From the NCBI GenBank assembly GCA_044228245.1, contig JBGAVG010000001.1, forward strand, positions 62,001 through 126,000: a stretch of DNA of 64,000 bases, written 5' to 3'. Position 1 is the first letter of the stretch, and each line of letters begins with the position of its first letter. The notes under the pieces were generated by a model. It saw nothing but the letters and a program-made list of their open reading frames with translations. It was not told the origin of the DNA and searched no databases. A program made the translations under genes and the position numbers. Positions 34,169-43,387 of this stretch are shown here, piece after piece. The stretch comes from Methylotenera_A sp044228245 (GTDB lineage Bacteria > Pseudomonadota > Gammaproteobacteria > Burkholderiales > Methylophilaceae).

Positions 34169-34663
34169 ATGAGCGAAACCGAACTGATTCCTGACACGAT
34201 TATTCTAGGCGAGCGCAATTACGAGGCGGCGCTTGATATGCTGATTGCCGAGGCAACCAGTGACTTGCTTATTTTTGACCAACATTTTTTAAAGGGTGAT
34301 TATGCCGGCCAAAAACGTTTTGAGCTGCTTTATCATTTTTTAAGCAGCAACCCGCTCAGCAAACTTACAGTCATTCTGCACGATACGCAGCATTTTACTA
34401 ATCACTGTCCTAAACTGTTTGAGCTGCTCAGAGCTTTTGGCCACAAAATGACCGTGTACGAAACCAACGACGCAGCAAAGGTCGCCAAAGACTGTTTTGT
34501 AATTGCCGACAAACACCATTACCTGCGCCGTTTTCACATTGATCAGGCGCGTTTTAAGTTTGCGTTTGATGATGAAGAAATGGCGGCCAGTTTATTGATG
34601 CGCTTTGATGAACTGCTTGAAGAAACAGCCAGCGTGGTTTCTGTTACCCAACTCGGTTTGTAA
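34169..34663 (+). CDS. Conserved hypothetical protein, possible PLD-like fold
   Basis: The 164-residue protein starts nine bases after roxA, with AAGGAG close upstream. Its pattern of strands and helices (SDLLIFDQHF, LTVILHDTQHF, DCFVIADKHHYLRRFHIDQ) resembles small phospholipase D-like proteins of a betaproteobacterial family, but the HKD catalytic motif is absent. It is likely cytoplasmic and cotranscribed with roxA. Function unknown. Confidence 0.72.
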   Translation: MSETELIPDTIILGERNYEAALDMLIAEATSDLLIFDQHFLKGDYAGQKRFELLYHFLSSNPLSKLTVILHDTQHFTNHCPKLFELLRAFGHKMTVYETNDAAKVAKDCFVIADKHHYLRRFHIDQARFKFAFDDEEMAASLLMRFDELLEETASVVSVTQLGL

Positions 34664-34679
34664 GCTAGGAACGGCCTCC

Positions 34680-35480
34680 ATGAAAATTTTAGTTTTGATT
34701 TTGTGTTTGCTAAGTTTTTCTGCTGTTGCGGAAACCGAGTTTAAGATCATCACCTTGCAGCATCGGTTTGCTAACGACCTGCTGCCTATTATTGAACCGA
34801 TGGTGGGTGCAGAAGGCACAGCAACAGGCATGGATAATCAGCTGATTTTACGCGCCTCGCCGGAACGTATGCGTGAAATCGAGGCCACCGTCGCGAAACT
34901 GGACGCGGCAAAGGCAAATCGCAAAATCACCGTAAATACCAGCAACAGCGCGCAAACCCGGCAGGAGCGCACTGAAGCGAGCGGCAAGGTAAAAGTGGGC
35001 AAAGTGACTGTGGGCAACGACAGACGCGCCAGACCCAACAGCGGCAATGTAGAATTAGAGCGCAACGCCCGCGATGCACAACAAAACAGCAGCCAGTTTA
35101 TCCATGTTCTGGACGGCGAGCGTGCTTTTATTCGCGTGGGGCAGATGGTGCCGTTCACGCAGGAATGGGTGACCATCACGCGGCGTTATGTGCAGATAGA
35201 ACGTACAACGGACTGGCAGGAAATATCCACAGGTTTTGCGGTGCGGCCGCGCACGGTTGGCAACCAGGTTGAATTAGCAATCACGCCACGTATTGCCAGA
35301 TTGAATCAGCAAGGCTTTATCGACTTTGAAGAGCTCACAACCACTTTGCGGGTAACACTGGGGGATTGGGTAGATATCGGCGCCACGATGCAACAAAATG
35401 ATGAAGTCAGCCGCAAGATTCTGGGCGTACAAAACCTATCCAGCCAGCAAATAACCAGCCTGACCATCAAAGTCGATTAA
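34680..35480 (+). CDS. Secretin-like periplasmic protein
   Basis: From the ATG at 34680, which follows an AGGA, a signal peptide (KILVLILCLLSFSAVA) precedes the mature chain. Residues 20-90 form a secretin short-domain/NolW-like module (FKIITLQHRFANDLLPIIEPMVG, then LILRASPERMREIEATVAKLD). The end GNQVELAITPRIARLNQQG resembles the secretin core but is too short for a pore; total 266 residues. The function may be in pilus or secretion-related assembly, but no such genes lie nearby apart from pilD far upstream. The longest frame starts at 34605 inside the preceding gene and lacks a signal peptide. Confidence 0.82.
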   Translation: MKILVLILCLLSFSAVAETEFKIITLQHRFANDLLPIIEPMVGAEGTATGMDNQLILRASPERMREIEATVAKLDAAKANRKITVNTSNSAQTRQERTEASGKVKVGKVTVGNDRRARPNSGNVELERNARDAQQNSSQFIHVLDGERAFIRVGQMVPFTQEWVTITRRYVQIERTTDWQEISTGFAVRPRTVGNQVELAITPRIARLNQQGFIDFEELTTTLRVTLGDWVDIGATMQQNDEVSRKILGVQNLSSQQITSLTIKVD

Positions 35481-35625
35481 AAATCGCGGCATTGGATGAG
35501 CTGAATTTGAGGTTCCGTCCGTAAATTGTTGCAAATCAACGACTTTTTTAATTAAAAATCATCAATAATCCAAAAAATACTGGAATTTTTTGTTATTGCT
35601 GGTAAAATGCTGCCACTCGGTTGGG

Positions 35626-35660
35626 CTAAAGGTGGTCCGCCGTAACTGGTTTAACTTTAG
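35626..35660 (+). other. Possible 5' leader hairpin of the Ala-rich lipoprotein gene
   Basis: CTAAAG (35626-35631) can pair with CTTTAG (35655-35660) around a 23-base loop that contains a further short GG/CC pairing. The region lies between a TAAAAT box (35603-35608) and the lipoprotein ATG at 35685. This is a visual match only and may be chance. Confidence 0.25.
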
Positions 35661-35684
35661 TTCATATCGTAAGGGATACAAAAA

Positions 35685-35924
35685 ATGACACGTTCTGCTC
35701 TATTAGCTGCATTATTAGCACTTGCATTAACTGCTTGTGGCGAAAAACCTGCTGAAGCTCCTGCTGAAGCTGCACCAGCTGCTGAAGCAGCTCCTGCTGC
35801 TGAAGCACCAGCTGCTGAAGCTGCTCCTGCTGCTGAAGCACCAGCTGCTGAGGCTGCTCCTGCTGCTGAAGCTGCTCCTGCCGCACCAGCTGCTGAAGCT
35901 GCTCCTGCTGAAGCTGCTAAGTAA
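35685..35924 (+). CDS. Small Ala/Glu/Pro-repeat lipoprotein
   Basis: The 79-residue product starts MTRSALLAALLALALTAC, a signal peptide with lipobox LTAC, so the mature lipoprotein begins at Cys18. Everything after residue 22 is repeats of Pro-Ala-Ala-Glu-Ala with slight variation, giving a flexible, acidic, proline-rich tail. The DNA repeat (GCTGCTGAAGCACC-like) makes the region prone to copy number change and produces long alanine-rich frames on the opposite strand, which I judge spurious. AAGGGA at 35671 serves as ribosome site, and a strong terminator follows. Function unknown; a surface or peptidoglycan spacer role is a guess. Confidence 0.85.
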   Translation: MTRSALLAALLALALTACGEKPAEAPAEAAPAAEAAPAAEAPAAEAAPAAEAPAAEAAPAAEAAPAAPAAEAAPAEAAK

Positions 35925-35945
35925 TTAGCCTTTAGTAACAAGCAT

Positions 35946-35980
35946 AAAAAGCCGACATTTAGTCGGCTTTTTTGTTTTTG
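35946..35980 (+). terminator. Rho-independent terminator after the Ala-rich lipoprotein
   Basis: AGCCGAC and GTCGGCT pair around an ATTTA loop (stem 35950-35956/35962-35968) and are followed by a long T-rich run. The hairpin lies 23 bp after the stop codon. Confidence 0.88.
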
Positions 35981-36013
35981 TTAGCTGCCATGCCGGCTTG
36001 GCACATCACAGAA

Positions 36014-36787
36014 CTAGCTACAGCTTCGCCAGGTGAAGCCTTCCGTTTGATCAGCAATCCCGACCCAGTCCATTTCACAATTAAGCACCCGGCTTAATGC
36101 CTTCTTGGCTAACGCCTGCGTATTATTTTTTGCGCTTAAATGTGCCGCAATAATATGTTTTAGCCTAGAGTTATCCAGCTTAGCCAGCAAGGCAGCTGCA
36201 CAATCATTATCCAAATGCCCGAGCCGGCTGCCCACACGTTTTTTTAATGGCCAGGCATATGGGCCATTTTCCAGCATTTGCAAGTCGTGATTACATTCCA
36301 GCACCAGGGCGTCGCATTGATTTAGCACCTGCTCAATATGGGCAGTTGATGAGCCTGTATCAGTCAGCACACCTAGCTTGTGATCGCCATCCGTGAAAGT
36401 GAATTGTGTCGGCTCGCGCGCATCGTGTGGCACCGGGTAAGGCGTGATTTCCAATTGTCCAATATGAAACTTTGTATGGCTATCAATCACATTGAGCAAT
36501 ACGCGAGCATCTTCCGGCAAATATCGCTCTGTCATCCTGAGCGTTCCGTGCGACAGCCAGACAGGAACGCCGTATTTTGCCGCAAACCGGAATGCGCCTT
36601 TCGCATGGTCATCGTGCTCATGCGTCACTAGAATTCCGCTTATCTGTTGTGGCTCTAAACCCAGTTTCAGCAAGCGTTTGATGACTTCGCTTACACTAAA
36701 ACCACAATCAAGCAATAAATGCGTTTGCGCCTTCTCTATCACCATGCAGTTGCCAGCACTGCCGCTGCCTAGCGACGCAAAACGCAT
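36014..36787 (-). CDS. Metallo-beta-lactamase fold hydrolase, YycJ/WalJ type
   Basis: Metal ligands occur in VTHEHDDHAKG near residue 55, PVPHDAREP near 119, LTDTG near 140 and LECNHD near 164. The start FASLGSGSAGNCMVIE matches the YycJ subfamily, thought to be DNA exonucleases. Length 257 is normal. It follows bamC by only seven bases on the same strand, a usual pairing in betaproteobacteria (dapA-bamC-MBL). Confidence 0.92.
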   Translation of the reverse strand: MRFASLGSGSAGNCMVIEKAQTHLLLDCGFSVSEVIKRLLKLGLEPQQISGILVTHEHDDHAKGAFRFAAKYGVPVWLSHGTLRMTERYLPEDARVLLNVIDSHTKFHIGQLEITPYPVPHDAREPTQFTFTDGDHKLGVLTDTGSSTAHIEQVLNQCDALVLECNHDLQMLENGPYAWPLKKRVGSRLGHLDNDCAAALLAKLDNSRLKHIIAAHLSAKNNTQALAKKALSRVLNCEMDWVGIADQTEGFTWRSCS

Positions 36788-36794
36788 GCAGATG

Positions 36795-38057
36795 CTATTT
36801 CAGCTGATCGTACAACAAGGCAATAATACGGTTAGCCGTGGTGCTGCGGTTGCGCTTATCATCCTTATCCACCACATTTACACGTGTACCGCCATTTTCA
36901 GTTTCGACCACTTTGATGCGGTATTGCTTGGATGGGTCGGTCTTGCCGTCATCACCTTTCCAGAATTGCAATTTATCAACAATGGTTTTATCTTCTTTTG
37001 GTTTGGATTTATTTTCTACTTCTTCATCGTCACCCCAGAACTTCAGCGTATCGAGCAACCCTTTCTTCTTTTTGGGCCCATCATCAATATCCACATCGGC
37101 GTAACGCACATAAAACAGGCCATTTGAGCGGTCTTTATCTTCTGTTACAAACCCAATCCGATCAAGCGCCAGGCCAACACGGCGCCAGCCGCGATCAAAC
37201 GGGTCATTCAAATTAAGCGTTACGCTGCTATCCGCTTCTTTTACGACTTCCGCACGTTTTTCAGATACCGGATTTGCGACAATTTCCTGGGCGCGTTTCT
37301 CAGCCACGCCCAATTTCACCATCAATCTGCGCAACAGTTCCGCATCTAAATCCGCATCCATTTCCTCAGCTTTGGTCAGCGGCTTTGAAGAATCCAGACG
37401 GTAGCCTGTATCAATTTCACCCAACTGCGTTTTAACGACATTTTTGCCATCATCCGGCGCACCGCTTACGGTGCGGTGCGTCATGTAAATTTCGGTTGAG
37501 CCTTCTTTTTCACCGCGCTCCAGGCGCGTACGGAATTTGCGCCTATCGGCCAAGCCAGAGAGCTTATCCAGCCATGCATCAAATTTCTCGCCAATATTTT
37601 TTTTGTCCTCTTTTGCTTTAATCGCATCAGCTTCTACCCATTCGGTTTCCATCACACCTGTCTCGGCGTTTTCCACGCGTACTGCAAAACCCTGGTCTAT
37701 CCAAAACTCGCGCACCACAGGCCAGATTCTTTCTGCCGGCGCATTTACCACCAGCCAGCGCTGGGCGCCGGCTTTTTCCATACGCACGCCATCAGATGTA
37801 GGCAACACCTTCTCTACGCCCGCCTCTTGTCCTTCCTGCGCCTGGTTATAGGTATTGTAAGTAGTAGAACCGCCTGGCACGCTGTAGGCGTCGCTGGAGC
37901 TTACCGAGGTCAAATCAGGCGGCACTTCAAGCGGGCGTGAGCGCCCAGCACCTTTGTAGTCTGACGACGTATCGACAAACGGAATAGAATCGCAAGCACT
38001 CACCAGCATTGTAAGCAGCGCTGCTGCGGTTAACTTGAATATCACACTTTGTTTCAT
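36795..38057 (-). CDS. bamC: Outer membrane assembly lipoprotein BamC
   Basis: BamC is a lipoprotein of the BAM complex that inserts beta-barrel proteins into the outer membrane. The signal peptide MKQSVIFKLTAAALLTMLVSAC has lipobox VSAC, and the mature N-terminus CDSIPFVDTSSDYKGAGRSRPLEVPPDLT is the known unstructured segment that binds BamD. Two helix-grip domains follow. The ATG at 38057 with GGTGG seven bases upstream is preferred over the frame start at 38084. Length 420, a little longer than the E. coli form because of inserted charged stretches near residue 360. It follows dapA closely. Confidence 0.94.
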   Translation of the reverse strand: MKQSVIFKLTAAALLTMLVSACDSIPFVDTSSDYKGAGRSRPLEVPPDLTSVSSSDAYSVPGGSTTYNTYNQAQEGQEAGVEKVLPTSDGVRMEKAGAQRWLVVNAPAERIWPVVREFWIDQGFAVRVENAETGVMETEWVEADAIKAKEDKKNIGEKFDAWLDKLSGLADRRKFRTRLERGEKEGSTEIYMTHRTVSGAPDDGKNVVKTQLGEIDTGYRLDSSKPLTKAEEMDADLDAELLRRLMVKLGVAEKRAQEIVANPVSEKRAEVVKEADSSVTLNLNDPFDRGWRRVGLALDRIGFVTEDKDRSNGLFYVRYADVDIDDGPKKKKGLLDTLKFWGDDEEVENKSKPKEDKTIVDKLQFWKGDDGKTDPSKQYRIKVVETENGGTRVNVVDKDDKRNRSTTANRIIALLYDQLK

Positions 38058-38080
38058 CTCTTTACCACCATTTACTGTAA

Positions 38081-38956
38081 TCAAATAAGACCCGCCTGAC
38101 GCATCGCAGCACGCAGCACGTCATGATATTGGGCAGACAAGTTCACCATCGGCAACCGTATGCCAGCTTTAATCAAACCCATCTGTTGCAAGACCCATTT
38201 CACCGGGATTGGGTTCGCCTCAACAAATAATTTTTGATGCAGGCCGAATAATTTTGCGTTAATCTCGCAGGCTTGTTTTACATTGCCTGCGCGCGCGGCC
38301 ACACACATTTCGTGCATCAGTTTCGGCGCCACATTGGCGGTGACCGATATCACCCCATGGCCGCCAAGCAGCATCAGCGCCATCCCTGTGGCATCATCGC
38401 CGCTGTAAATCGCAAAATCTTTAGGCACGCGCAGCAGCAAATCGGTTCCCCGCTCGATGCTGCCGGTCGCATCTTTAATCCCGACAATGTTATTGACAGC
38501 CGCCAGCCTAAGCACTGTGTCGTTCGCAATATCACAGCCAGTACGGCCTGGCACGTTATACAAAATTTGCGGAATATCTACTGAGTTGGCGACCGCCGCA
38601 TAATGCTGATACAGGCCCTCTTGTGTAGGCTTGTTGTAATAAGGTGCCACCAACAAACATGCATCCACACCTAAGGCCTTCGCTTTGGCCGTGAGTTCAA
38701 TCGCTTCACTTGTGGAATTTGCACCCGTGCCGGCAATCACCGCAATGCGTCCATTGACATGCTCTACGGTTGTTTCAATCAGCAAACAATGTTCAGCAAC
38801 ATCTACCGTGGGTGATTCGCCTGTCGTGCCGACGATGACAATACCATCGGTACCTGCATCAATATGAAAATCAATCAGCGCGCGTAACGCATCCAGATCC
38901 AAACTTCCATCGTCAAACATGGGCGTGACAATGGCAACCAAACTACCTTGCAGCAT
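38081..38956 (-). CDS. dapA: 4-hydroxy-tetrahydrodipicolinate synthase DapA
   Basis: DapA condenses pyruvate and aspartate semialdehyde at the start of the lysine and diaminopimelate branch. The barrel shows GTTGESPTV near residue 43, YYNKPTQEGLYQHY near 106, LYNVPGRTGCD near 132 and the Schiff-base lysine in GIKDATG near 161. The ATG at 38956 after GGCAGG gives 291 residues, the usual length; the frame can be extended to a TTG at 38971. bamC follows 23 bp downstream, as in E. coli. Confidence 0.96.
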   Translation of the reverse strand: MLQGSLVAIVTPMFDDGSLDLDALRALIDFHIDAGTDGIVIVGTTGESPTVDVAEHCLLIETTVEHVNGRIAVIAGTGANSTSEAIELTAKAKALGVDACLLVAPYYNKPTQEGLYQHYAAVANSVDIPQILYNVPGRTGCDIANDTVLRLAAVNNIVGIKDATGSIERGTDLLLRVPKDFAIYSGDDATGMALMLLGGHGVISVTANVAPKLMHEMCVAARAGNVKQACEINAKLFGLHQKLFVEANPIPVKWVLQQMGLIKAGIRLPMVNLSAQYHDVLRAAMRQAGLI

Positions 38957-39194
38957 ATTAAAACCTGCCAAAAATAAAGTGTGTTATTTTAACCGAAACT
39001 GCCCACTTAATGCGAAAACGCTGTTGTTCTGACTTCAAATAAATCACATATATCAAATTATGCTAATAATATAATCACATATTCTTTGTAACTATAACAA
39101 ACATCACATATATTGCTTGACTCGGGAACATGCGCCAAGGAGTTTTGGTTGAATTTGCCTGCCGGATTGCGTTCTAAGCAAGCATAAAACACAG

Positions 39195-39200
39195 TATAAT
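39195..39200 (+). promoter_or_regulatory. Possible -10 box of the rnf operon
   Basis: A consensus TATAAT lies 26 bp before the rnfA ATG. The sequence upstream offers only a weak -35 hexamer at the right distance. The 255-bp gap between dapA and rnfA is otherwise AT-rich and without other features I can support. Confidence 0.4.
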
Positions 39201-39225
39201 CGCATTAAAATTAACAGGTTCGCCT

Positions 39226-39810
39226 ATGTCACAAAGTTACATTTTAATTTTAATCAGCACGGTATTAGTGAACAACATCGTACTGGTTAAAATTCTGGGC
39301 TTATGCCCATTTATGGGGGTTTCCAAGAAGCTGGAAGCCTCCATTGGCATGGCCGCTGCAACCGCATTCGTGCTCACCATTGGCTCGATGACCAGCTGGG
39401 CCATCAATCATTATCTGCTCGAGCCAAACAACCTGCAGTACCTGCGCACACTGTCATTTATTGTAGTCATCGCGGGCGTAGTGCAGTTTACCGAAATTGT
39501 CATGGAAAAAAGTTTCCCGTTACTGTACCAGATGCTGGGCATTTTCTTGCCGCTCATTACCACCAATTGCGCTGTGCTGGGCATTCCGCTTCTCAATGCG
39601 CAATCAAGCCACGGGCCAATAGAATCGGCGATATACGGTTTTGGCGGCGCGGTTGGTTTTTCGATGGTGCTGATTTTATTTGCCTCATTACGTGAACGCC
39701 TGGAAGCCGCCGACGTACCAAAAGCGTTTCAAGGCTCGGCCATCGCCATGGTGACTGCGGCCCTGATGAGCCTGGCGTTTATGGGCTTTGCCGGACTAGA
39801 CAAATATTAA
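39226..39810 (+). CDS. rnfA: Ion-translocating ferredoxin:NAD oxidoreductase subunit RnfA
   Basis: RnfA is a six-helix membrane subunit of the Rnf complex, which couples electron flow between ferredoxin and NAD to ion transport. The sequence contains LVKILGLCPFMGVSKK and the cysteine-bearing LITTNCAVLGIPLLN, typical of RnfA and its homologue RnfE. Length 194 is normal. It begins the rnfABCDGE operon; a 139-bp gap to rnfB is larger than the other spacings. Confidence 0.95.
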   Translation: MSQSYILILISTVLVNNIVLVKILGLCPFMGVSKKLEASIGMAAATAFVLTIGSMTSWAINHYLLEPNNLQYLRTLSFIVVIAGVVQFTEIVMEKSFPLLYQMLGIFLPLITTNCAVLGIPLLNAQSSHGPIESAIYGFGGAVGFSMVLILFASLRERLEAADVPKAFQGSAIAMVTAALMSLAFMGFAGLDKY

Positions 39811-39949
39811 AAATGCAATTTTCGTCGTCATACGGTGTTGCTTACAAAAAACATCTGCTTACATATACCCCATATGCCGCGCCAATGTTTTTTGCGCGCG
39901 CCTTGCCCGGCTTAGAAACTTGCATTTTTAAGGGTTTTTTGGTGAGTTA

Positions 39950-40519
39950 ATGATAACAGCCTTATACATCATGATAGGCCTGGCGCTGGCGCTGGGCGTA
40001 TTATTGGGTTTTGCCGCGCTTAAATTCAAAGTAGAGGGCGACCCGCTTATTGCGCGAATTGATGCCATTCTGCCGCAAACACAATGCGGCCAATGTGGCT
40101 ACCCTGGCTGCAAGCCTTATGCCACGGCCATTGCCAAAGGCGAGGCCGATATTAACCAGTGCCCGCCAGGTGGTGAGGCAGGCGTACGCGCACTGGCCGA
40201 TTTGCTAGGGTTAGAATATAAGCCGCTTAACGCCGAGCATGGCGAGCCCAAACCTAAGTCAGTGGCTTTTATTGATGAAGAGGTATGCATCGGCTGCACG
40301 TTGTGCATTCAAGCTTGCCCGGTAGACGCCATTTTAGGCGCAGCCAAGCACATGCACACTATTATTGCGAGTGAATGCACAGGCTGCGAGCTGTGCGTGG
40401 CGCCGTGTCCGGTCGATTGTATCTCGATGATACCCATTGCAGAGACACCCGATAACTGGAAATGGAAATATCCCACCATTCCGATTAAGTCCGTGCCTTT
40501 TAACTCAAAACCTGTCTAA
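39950..40519 (+). CDS. rnfB: Rnf complex subunit RnfB (iron-sulfur)
   Basis: RnfB carries clusters that take electrons from ferredoxin. An N-terminal membrane helix precedes a 4Fe-4S motif (CGQCGYPGC, with a later Cys), and two ferredoxin motifs follow: CIGCTLCIQACP and CTGCELCVAPCP. Length 189 is near the E. coli form. An AT-rich gap precedes it; rnfC starts 21 bp downstream. Confidence 0.95.
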   Translation: MITALYIMIGLALALGVLLGFAALKFKVEGDPLIARIDAILPQTQCGQCGYPGCKPYATAIAKGEADINQCPPGGEAGVRALADLLGLEYKPLNAEHGEPKPKSVAFIDEEVCIGCTLCIQACPVDAILGAAKHMHTIIASECTGCELCVAPCPVDCISMIPIAETPDNWKWKYPTIPIKSVPFNSKPV

Positions 40520-40540
40520 CGATATAAACAAATTGGCAAC

Positions 40541-42364
40541 ATGAACGCACTGGTTAATTTTACTAAAATTTTCAAGTTTCACGGCGGCGTGCACCCGCCT
40601 GGCCACAAGGCGGAATCGACCCAACTGCCGATTGGACAATTGCCGTTGCCGGAAAAGCTAGTACTGCCTTTGCGTCAACACGTCGGCAACATTCCAAAAG
40701 TAAAAGTGGCTATTGGCGACAAAGTGCTGAAAGGCCAATTGCTTGCCGAGACGGAAGGCACGGTATCTGCAGCCATTCATGCGCCCACTTCCGGCGTGGT
40801 AACGGCAATCGGCGATGCGGTTATCCCGCACCCTTCCGGCTTGCCGGACAGGTGCATTACCATTACACCCGATGGCAAAGACGAATGGATTGAACTCCAG
40901 CCACAAGATTGGCGCAATACGCAATGCAATGATTTAATCGCAAGCTTGCGGCTATCAGGCATTGTGGGTTTGGGCGGCGCCACCTTTCCTACCCATATCA
41001 AGTTTCGCGTCGGATGCAAATCGGATGTGCATACGCTGGTGATTAATGCCGCCGAATGCGAGCCCTACATTACCTGCGACGACATGCTGATGCGTGAACG
41101 TGCAAATGAAATTGTAAAAGGCATTGAAATCGCCCAGCGCCTGCTGGGCGCAGAAAAGATATTGATTGGCATAGAAGATAACAAGCCGGAAGCAATTGCG
41201 TCCCTGCAGGCCGCTACCACAGGCACTTCCATACAGATAGTGGTGGTGCCTACGCTCTACCCCAGCGGTGATGCGCGGCGTTTGGTGCATTTAGTATTAG
41301 GCACTGAGATCCCGTACGACAAGCGCTCGACCGAAGTTGGCGTACAGGTATTTAACGTGGCGACCATGCGGGCGTTGTATCGTTATTTTGAACTTGGCGA
41401 GCCATCGCTTAGCCGTATTGTAACCATGACCGGCAACGTGCAGCAGCCGCAAAATTTCGAGGTGCTTTTTGGCACACCTTTGCCGCATTTGATTAAAGCC
41501 GCTGGTGGCGCCAAACAAGGAACCACACACTACATTATGGGTGGGCCGATGATGGGATTTGACCTGCCTGACGAAAATGTACCGATTACCAAAGCGGCTA
41601 ACTGCATCATTGCGGCTTCACCCAATTTATTTGCGCCGCCGCCCACGCCGATGCCTTGCATCCGCTGCGCGCGCTGTGCAGATGTTTGCCCGGTGAATCT
41701 GCAGCCGCAAGAGTTGTACTGGTTTGCCAAATCGGATAATTTCGAAAAAGCGAGCGATTATCAGTTGTTCGATTGTATTGAATGCGGCGCCTGCTCGTAT
41801 GTGTGCCCCAGCAATATCCCGCTGGTGCAGTATTACCGCTATGCCAAAAGCGAGATCATTGCGCTGGATAAGGCACGTGAGGCCGCTGACCTGGCGCGCG
41901 AACGCAATGAATTCAGGCTGGCACGCATCGAGCGTGAGAAACAGGAGCGCGCACAAAAGCATGCCGAGCGTGCGCAAGGCGCCAAACAAGAAGGTGAAAA
42001 AACACCTGCCCCAGGAGCCAGGCAGGATGCACCTTCCAGCCCTGCCGTTTCAACGGCGGATGACGCCAAAAAAGCCGCCATCGCAGCCGCCATCGAGCGT
42101 GCCAAGGCATTAAAACTGGCTGCCCAGCAAGCAGGGGAAGTACCTAAGAATACTGAACCGGCAAGCGCTGAAATTAAACAGGAAATCGCCGAAATCGATG
42201 CGCGGCGCAAAAATGTGGGCCTGGGAAAACCTGCCATAGCAGAGATCACAGCAGACGCTGACAAGCAGGCCAGAATTGCGGCAGCTATTGAACGCGCCAA
42301 AGCCGCAAAAGCAGCAGCAGAGGCTGCCAAGCACGCGAATGACAATTTAATTACAAAGGAATAA
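40541..42364 (+). CDS. rnfC: Rnf complex subunit RnfC
   Basis: RnfC binds FMN and NADH and contains two 4Fe-4S clusters, here CIRCARCADVCPVN and CIECGACSYVCPSN near residues 370-430. The N-terminal NQRA-like domain and GVHPPGHKAEST start are typical. The C-terminus has the Ala-rich repeats IAAAIERAKA (twice) known for RnfC of proteobacteria. Length 607. It ends one base before rnfD. Confidence 0.95.
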   Translation: MNALVNFTKIFKFHGGVHPPGHKAESTQLPIGQLPLPEKLVLPLRQHVGNIPKVKVAIGDKVLKGQLLAETEGTVSAAIHAPTSGVVTAIGDAVIPHPSGLPDRCITITPDGKDEWIELQPQDWRNTQCNDLIASLRLSGIVGLGGATFPTHIKFRVGCKSDVHTLVINAAECEPYITCDDMLMRERANEIVKGIEIAQRLLGAEKILIGIEDNKPEAIASLQAATTGTSIQIVVVPTLYPSGDARRLVHLVLGTEIPYDKRSTEVGVQVFNVATMRALYRYFELGEPSLSRIVTMTGNVQQPQNFEVLFGTPLPHLIKAAGGAKQGTTHYIMGGPMMGFDLPDENVPITKAANCIIAASPNLFAPPPTPMPCIRCARCADVCPVNLQPQELYWFAKSDNFEKASDYQLFDCIECGACSYVCPSNIPLVQYYRYAKSEIIALDKAREAADLARERNEFRLARIEREKQERAQKHAERAQGAKQEGEKTPAPGARQDAPSSPAVSTADDAKKAAIAAAIERAKALKLAAQQAGEVPKNTEPASAEIKQEIAEIDARRKNVGLGKPAIAEITADADKQARIAAAIERAKAAKAAAEAAKHANDNLITKE

Positions 42365-42365
42365 T

Positions 42366-43385
42366 TTGAATCGCTCCCCTTATATTTCTGATGCACCAAG
42401 CGTGAGCGCCATCATGCTCAAAGTGTTGCTGGCGCTGGTGCCTGGCATCATTGCTTATGTGTGGGTGTTTGGCGGTGGCGTGCTGGTCACGATTACATTG
42501 GCCACCGTTACTGCATTACTCGCAGAGGCAGTTATGCTAAAGCTTCGCAATCGGCCTGTGCAGCCATATTTAACGGATTACAGCGCCGTGATCACCGCAT
42601 GGCTGTTAGCGCTGGCGATCCCTCCGCTTGCGCCGTGGTGGCTGATTGTGGTCGGCACCTTATTTGCGATTGTAGTTGCCAAGCAATTATATGGCGGATT
42701 GGGTTACAACCCGTTCAACCCCGCCATGATCGGTTATGCCGTGCTGCTGATTTCGTTTCCAGCGCTCATGACCAAATGGCCGGCTGCCTTGCAACTGGCG
42801 CAAACCAAGCTTGGTTTTGCTGATCAAATTCAGTTTATTTTTAGCGGACTTTTACCGCAAGACGTGAAACTGGACGCGGTCACCTCTGCCACGCCATTGG
42901 ATTACTTAAAAACACAACTCACGCTGAAACATGATGTCGCCAGCATTAGAGAGGCGCCTATATTCGGCGCGTTTGGCGGCAAAGGCAGCGAATATATTGC
43001 AATGGCCTATTTGTTGGGTGGTCTGTATCTGTGGCAGCAAAAAATCATTTCCTGGCATTTGCCCACGGTGTTTCTAGGCGCTTTGGCGCTCATTTCCGGT
43101 GTGTTTTGGGTCATTAACCCAGCACATTTCGCATCGCCCTTGTTTCACTTGTTCAGCGGCGCCAGCATGTTGTGTGCATTTTTTATTATTACTGATCCCG
43201 TCAGCGGCCCGACCACGCCAAAAGGCAAGTTATATTTTGCGGCGGGCGTGGCGGTCATTACCTATCTCATCCGCGCCTATGGCGGTTATCCGGATGGCGT
43301 GGCGTTTGCGGTGATTTTTATGAATATTTGTGTGCCGCTGCTTGATATGCATACGCAGCCGCGTGTATTCGGGCATGAGAAGTAA
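42366..43385 (+). CDS. rnfD: Rnf complex subunit RnfD
   Basis: RnfD is a membrane subunit with covalently bound FMN. The flavin attachment motif is visible as DAVTSATPLDYL near residue 180, where the threonine carries FMN. Many membrane helices and the KQLYGGLGYNPFNPAMIGYA motif match the NqrB/RnfD family. The start is TTG at 42366 behind AAGGA (42356-42360), and 339 residues is normal. Confidence 0.94.
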   Translation: MNRSPYISDAPSVSAIMLKVLLALVPGIIAYVWVFGGGVLVTITLATVTALLAEAVMLKLRNRPVQPYLTDYSAVITAWLLALAIPPLAPWWLIVVGTLFAIVVAKQLYGGLGYNPFNPAMIGYAVLLISFPALMTKWPAALQLAQTKLGFADQIQFIFSGLLPQDVKLDAVTSATPLDYLKTQLTLKHDVASIREAPIFGAFGGKGSEYIAMAYLLGGLYLWQQKIISWHLPTVFLGALALISGVFWVINPAHFASPLFHLFSGASMLCAFFIITDPVSGPTTPKGKLYFAAGVAVITYLIRAYGGYPDGVAFAVIFMNICVPLLDMHTQPRVFGHEK

Positions 43386-43387
43386 AT

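Noticed and set aside
35657..35941. Long Ala/Gly-rich frames on the strand opposite the Ala-rich lipoprotein
   Set aside because: They are mirror images of the tandem repeat codons; only the plus-strand frame has a signal peptide, lipobox, ribosome site and terminator.
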